From Rhizomucor pusillus (Eukaryota; Mucoromycota; Mucoromycetes; Mucorales; Lichtheimiaceae), in contig FWWN02000254.1 in NCBI GenBank assembly GCA_900175165.2, forward strand, positions 1-64,000: a stretch of 64,000 nt of DNA, given 5' to 3'. Below the pieces are notes generated by a model. The model made no database searches and was not told the DNA's origin. It was given only the letters and a program-made list of their open reading frames with translations. Both the position numbers and the translations under genes were made by a program. Numbering within the stretch: the stretch's first letter is position 1; each line of letters starts with the position of its first letter. This document shows, one piece after another, positions 60,415 to 64,000 of the stretch.

Positions 60415-60660
60415 GCTGCAATTGGACCTGCACGTACCCGAAGGAGCTATATTTAGACTTCCTCCGTAAGTTATTGACGTCAAGGAAACTCTGATCTCTG
60501 CGACATATGTGCACTATTTTGATTTTTCAATTCGCATGCTCTTGGCATCGTTGAAGTCCAACCACACTGGTGCTCTCAAGATGGATTGATTAGTTGACAA
60601 CAAATATAACCGATCAGTCCGCCTTGCCCATTTATCACCTCGGATTTCCAGGCCTTTTGT
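60415..60660. repeat. direct repeat copy B
   Basis: Same orientation as copy A, about 1.97 kb further on and just upstream of the Sec72-like gene (195 bp from its ATG). The equivalent minus frame is broken by stops and frame changes, so if the repeat was once coding this copy is decayed. The central TGACGTCA palindrome (60475-60482) is kept. Confidence 0.8.
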
Positions 60661-60854
60661 ATGATCTTTCTCAGATGTAAACGAGCACAAAGAATAGGAT
60701 CCGAATGCAAATAGAAAAAAGATGAAGAGTGGCAAACTGAGGCACGCGTCGACGAAATCGAAACGAGCCGTGGGGTCGGGCCAATGCTCTCTTGTATATA
60801 TCCATCCAATGAGCGTTTGACATTGCGGCTTTTCCTAGTTTGTCCACCTAGAAG

Positions 60855-61442
60855 ATGATCCAGGTTTGGGATGCCACTGTCTCTGACGATGGCGACAAGA
60901 TTCTATGCAAGCAACACAAGAACGAGGCGTGCGCTGAATGCAACGTTGACTGGACTTCACACAACTCGCTCGCAGCAACTCTGAAGCAAGTCAAGGATCT
61001 GCCACCACCCAACGCCGCTAATCCAGTACGCAACGCACAAGTGAATCGGTTCAAGGACGAAGGCAACAAATATTTCAAGGCGTCTAACTATCCCGAAGCG
61101 ATTAAATATTACTCGATGGCTGTCGACCTTTCGTGGGCCAGACCGCTGTGGGAACCTATGGCGTTCCAGTTTGTACGCGACGAATTATCGACCGTCCTCA
61201 GCAATCGATCGGCCGCGCACCTTGCCTTGAAAAACTACGTAGACGCGCTCGTGGATGCAGAGATCGTAACGCGACTAAAGAAAGATTGGAGCAAGGGATG
61301 GTTCAGAAAAGGCAAGGCGCTCTGGGGACTGGGTAGAGCTGAAGAAGCAAGCGATGCGTTTGAGACCGGTTTGCGCTTTGATCACGAAAGCGAGGAACTC
61401 CAAAAGGCATTAGCCGAAGTCAAGGCAGGCACATCCGTCTAG
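60855..61442 (+). CDS. SEC72: Sec72-like TPR protein of the ER Sec63 translocation complex
   Basis: 195 aa, intronless. The N-terminal ILCKQHKNEACAECNVDWTS has the Cys/His pattern of fungal Sec72-like proteins (C-x-x-H...C-x-x-C). TPR repeats follow: VNRFKDEGNKYFKASNYPEA with IKYYSMAVDLS; ELSTVLSNRSAAHLALKNYV; and KGWFRKGKALWGLGRAEEAS. The wording ARPLWEPMAFQFVRDELSTV matches Sec72 relatives. In yeast Sec72 sits on the cytosolic face of the Sec62/63 complex and binds Hsp70 tails for post-translational import. A generic Hsp70/Hsp90 TPR co-chaperone is the alternative. Start is the first ATG (60855). Confidence 0.8.
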   Translation: MIQVWDATVSDDGDKILCKQHKNEACAECNVDWTSHNSLAATLKQVKDLPPPNAANPVRNAQVNRFKDEGNKYFKASNYPEAIKYYSMAVDLSWARPLWEPMAFQFVRDELSTVLSNRSAAHLALKNYVDALVDAEIVTRLKKDWSKGWFRKGKALWGLGRAEEASDAFETGLRFDHESEELQKALAEVKAGTSV

Positions 61443-61613
61443 AATGGAGAACGCGATGTATATACAGTTTCTACGTATACCTCCTTTGCAATACAGAAAA
61501 GTTCAGTTTATTGGAAAAGAAAAAGAAAGCCAGGAAAAGAGAAAGAAGACTATGTACAACAAAAAACTTTTTGGTTTTGTTTTTACAAAGTGATCGCAAA
61601 TGGATTTACTCAG

Positions 61614-62217
61614 TTACAACGCGGCCCTCTGCATATCACATGTTAGATACGATGACCATTTTGAAAAAAAAAAATTATTGCAACTTACGTTCATCGACTT
61701 CAAGTGGCTCGCCAACGACCTTTTGGTACATGTCGCTAGCTCGCTTTGCGCTTGCCTGGCGAGACTCTTTGGAACGGTCTTGGCGATGGCTTGCAGCGAC
61801 TTCAGATCGGACACGGTTTTCTATATCACGATCATCGTAAGCTCTGGGTTTTGCAGGCTCCCCTTCGCCGTAGAGACGGTCTTCGTTGTAAAGACCTTGC
61901 TGGCCAGCTTTCTGCTGAGTCGTATCACGGAAACGGTTGGAGAGCATCTGATCCGTATCAGTGATTTCGTCGAGGTCTTCGTCTCGGTCGACTCCTTGGT
62001 TCAAGTCTATGTATTTGAACTGTATGTCAGCTTGATCTTTTGGTCTTTTCATACATGTCATATACACACCGTCACCGCGGCCAGTTCTCTGTGCTTGGTC
62101 GGCAGGCTGAATCTGACTTGGGTCGAACTCGGCGTCTTCGTCGACGTCGTAGTAGGGATCACCTCGGTTTTGGACAAAGTCCTTGTCGTAGTCTTGGAAA
62201 GTGTTCAAGTTGGACAT
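61614..62217 (-). CDS. uncharacterised charged helical protein (about 180 aa)
   Basis: Not recognised. Starts MSNLNTFQDYDKDFVQNRGD and is acidic at first (YYDVDEDAEFDPSQIQPADQ), then Gln/Arg/Asp-rich and mostly helical. RAYDDRDIENRVRSEVAASH and SAKRASDMYQKVVGEP lie near the end. One intron fits well: donor GAAC|GTAAGT, a polypyrimidine run, a branch-like CTAAC and acceptor TGCAG, giving the C-terminus EVDEQRAAL with TAA at 61614. Unspliced, the frame ends LQ at 61675. No signal peptide or membrane segment. Convergent with the Sec72-like gene, with 171 bp between stops. Confidence 0.65.
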
Positions 62218-62695
62218 TGTGTTACAAGCGCGAAAAAGAGCGTGATGTGGGGGAATAGGCTCGGTAGAGGGTATTTATTTCATTTATGCACACAGACCCT
62301 TCATCGGACTTGCGTCAGTTCAAGGTCAATGCAGAATCAGATTTACGAAAAAACTGGAACAAGGCCCTCCAGGTCGCTCTCAAGCAATAATGATCTCATT
62401 ATCATTCTCACCCCTTCCATCGATCGACGGGAAATCATTGAATCGCTAAATATGGATGACTGACCCTTTTGCAACCTGAAACGGCATACGTAGTTTGACC
62501 AATCGGTATTTAATATGCATTAAGACTGTATTGCGGTATTAACAACTCAAAAGAAAGAAAGAAAAAAAAGGAGGATAAGGATTTGATGCATGGATGTGGG
62601 AGAGAGAGAGAGGGAAGAAAGGTGTAAATGAAAAAAAAAAGAGTTAAAAGTCTAGTAGATTAAAACCAAAAACTAGCAGACAATGGGACTAGTAG
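62218..62695. other. intergenic
   Basis: Upstream of the charged protein and 3' flank of SGF29. Purine-rich (AAAGAAAGAAAAAAAAGGAGG near 62552). No gene seen. Confidence 0.5.
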
Positions 62696-64000
62696 CTATT
62701 TTGATGATTTGGGCATCTCCAGTACGTGTTCCGGCATCACGTATTTCACTTCATTGTTATCATCTTCAAATTGTACCTTGTAGCTTCCTGCGGTGCTCAA
62801 GTCCTTGTTCTGAAAAGAGGTGGGTTGGGGGTGGGGAAGAGATTAGAATTTTTTTCTGTTGTTCTCCCAGAGATAAAAAAAAATGCAGCAATGCTACCTT
62901 ATTTGGAGGCAGAATGACCGTTGCTTTGTAAAAGCAAGTTGTTCCAGGATACAGTGCCAAAACATCCTGACCGGCGGGTACTTCAGGCAAATGCTGGGAC
63001 TCGTTACCATCGGGTACAGGTATTACATTTCGAGGAGGTATGAAATATCGTCTAAAGACGATCATGTCAGAAGGACAGAAAATACTGGAATATACGTTGT
63101 GAACCTACTGTTTCTGTCCGTATTCGTCCTGATCCACATCTTCTACCTGATACCTGCATGGAGAGTTAAAAGCATATTATAAATTTGAGTATCTTACAGT
63201 GGATAACTTACTTGTTCTTATCAGCATGGAAACTGATGACCACTGCGAGGATCCATTCCTCGTTCTTGTCTTTTTGCTTTGGTTGCTTGGCAGCCACCTA
63301 TTCACAGAATCAGTCCGATCGCTCGACCGTCTGCAAATGTTTTTTCACTTACTGATGTGCCTGGTGGGATAACGTCGCTGTTCGGTGCACTTGTCAGTAG
63401 CTTTCATCGTGGGAAAACCTTCCAGTCCAGCCTGACTTACTTTTTGGCTCTTTTCGATGAAGCGCTGCTCGGCGACGCAGTGCTCGATTTCAATTCATCA
63501 GCTTCACTTTTCCTCTTCTTCCTCTTTTGTTCTGCAAAATCCAGCAAACGATTAATGGATGATTAAACAAGGAAAAGGGGTTCCGGTTGCTACTTACCGT
63601 GACTATTCTCAGACGCCTCGCGCAACGCCATGAGCACGGAAACCTTCTCCACGATATCGCTAATTGTGCTGCATAGAAGCTATGGTTACCGACCCTAAGA
63701 AGAGGAGAACTGAACAGAGATGATAACTACCGAGCCTCATTTGCAGATAAATCAATGCTTTGTTTATACAAGTCCCTGAGTCTTTCTGCCGTGTTGATCG
63801 GCAAGTCTGCGTTTTGATGCAAAACAAGTATTAGCTTGTCGCAAGGCAATTATTCCAAATAATTATTACCTTCGTCATTTGAGACCGTTTTTCGTATTTC
63901 ATTGATCCCTTCAAGCGCTGAATCTGTTTCTTTTTGGATACCGTCAAGTTTAGCCAACGAGGAGCATATATGCTTCCACAGGCTCAACTCTTCGTTCGTC
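62696..64000 (-). CDS. SGF29: SAGA-associated factor 29 (tandem Tudor), 5' partial
   Basis: A SAGA/ADA histone acetyltransferase subunit that reads H3K4 methylation. Reading from the window edge: WKHICSSLAKLDGIQKETDS, a coiled-coil segment with SALEGINEIRKTVSND, DLPINTAERLRDLYKQSIDL, a basic KQKRKKRKSEADELKS linker (NLS-like), and then the SGF29 tandem Tudor domain: VIPPGTSVAAKQPKQKDKNE, EWILAVVISFHADKNKYQVE, DVDQDEYGQ, RYFIPPRNVIPVPDG, DVLALYPGTTCFYKATVILP and SYKVQFEDDNNEVKYVMPEH. ALYPGTTCFYKA and FEDD are the Tudor signatures. Seven or more exons. The true start lies beyond 64000, so the N-terminus is truncated by the window, not by mutation. Confidence 0.92.

Larger units (their letters stand above)
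58277..60854. other. intergenic with degenerate direct repeat
   Basis: About 2.6 kb without a recognised intact gene. It holds the two repeat copies listed separately. Between them only short, non-family-like open frames occur on either strand. Confidence 0.5.

Noticed and set aside
1..64000. CRISPR array, prophage, bacterial operon or biosynthetic cluster
   Set aside because: No regularly spaced identical repeats, ribosome-binding sites or clustered biosynthetic enzymes. All recognised genes are eukaryotic with spliceosomal introns or typical of fungi.

Overview
The window is a gene-dense stretch of a fungal nuclear genome. Nearly every gene has several short introns (about 50-85 nt) with GTAAGT-like donors. 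The gene set is eukaryotic and fungal: a plasma-membrane P-type H+-ATPase, a DASH-complex Hsk3-like protein, a Sec72-like protein, a Pho80/Pcl-type cyclin and SAGA Sgf29. Secreted SGNH/GDSL phospholipase-like paralogs, a DHTKD1-type 2-oxoadipate dehydrogenase, queuosine salvage and many CAG/CAA-coded glutamine runs are most like an early-diverging (Mucoromycota/Mucorales-like) fungus. That lineage call is inference from gene content; no taxonomic marker such as rRNA is present.

Layout: 2-4 kb M17 aminopeptidase (-); 5.3-6.8 severin-like protein (+); 7-9 polyQ Pho80-type cyclin (-); 9.5-10.5 RRP1 (-), divergent from mitoribosomal mL60 (+); 11.1-12.2 IMPACT/Yih1 (-), divergent from a BCS1-like AAA ATPase (+, to 14.7); 15.1-20.0 two tandem secreted GDSL phospholipase-like genes (-); 20.3-21.7 RAI1/DXO nuclease (-); 21.9-23.9 CCT8 (-); 24.2-27.8 DHTKD1-like E1 (-); 28.4 tRNA-Ser(CGA) (-); 28.7-29.0 mL49 (-); 29.6-30.1 unknown 157-aa protein (+), with its stop codon overlapping that of RPAIN (-, to 30.8), which is divergent from HSK3 (+); 32.1-34.3 methyltransferase (-); 35.7-37.8 M20 amidohydrolase (-); 38.5-39.1 secreted DGKH-repeat protein (+); 39.4-42.4 ORC3 (+); 43.3-45.1 queuosine-salvage glycosylase QNG1 (-); a 529-nt assembly gap; 47.3-50.5 PMA1 (+); 51.8-52.9 two-finger GATA factor (-); 54.8-58.3 large low-complexity adaptor-like protein (-); 58.4-60.7 a degenerate 200-250 bp direct repeat; 60.9-61.4 Sec72-like (+); 61.6-62.2 unknown charged protein (-); 62.7-64.0 SGF29 (-, 5' end beyond the window).

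Most genes are unrelated housekeeping functions: ribosome assembly and mitoribosome, protein folding, mRNA 5'-end quality control, replication origin licensing, kinetochore, chromatin, lysine catabolism, tRNA modification and pH/ion homeostasis. I found no defence island, biosynthetic cluster or intact mobile element. The most informative observations are at the gene-structure level: a conserved 39-nt terminal exon revealed by comparing the two GDSL paralogs, a 10-nt microexon behind a GC-AG intron in QNG1 (with two further candidate GC-AG introns), convergent genes sharing a CTAG with overlapping stops, a secreted Asp/Lys/His/Gly tandem-repeat protein of unknown function, and a direct repeat carrying a TGACGTCA site that may be a transposase relic.
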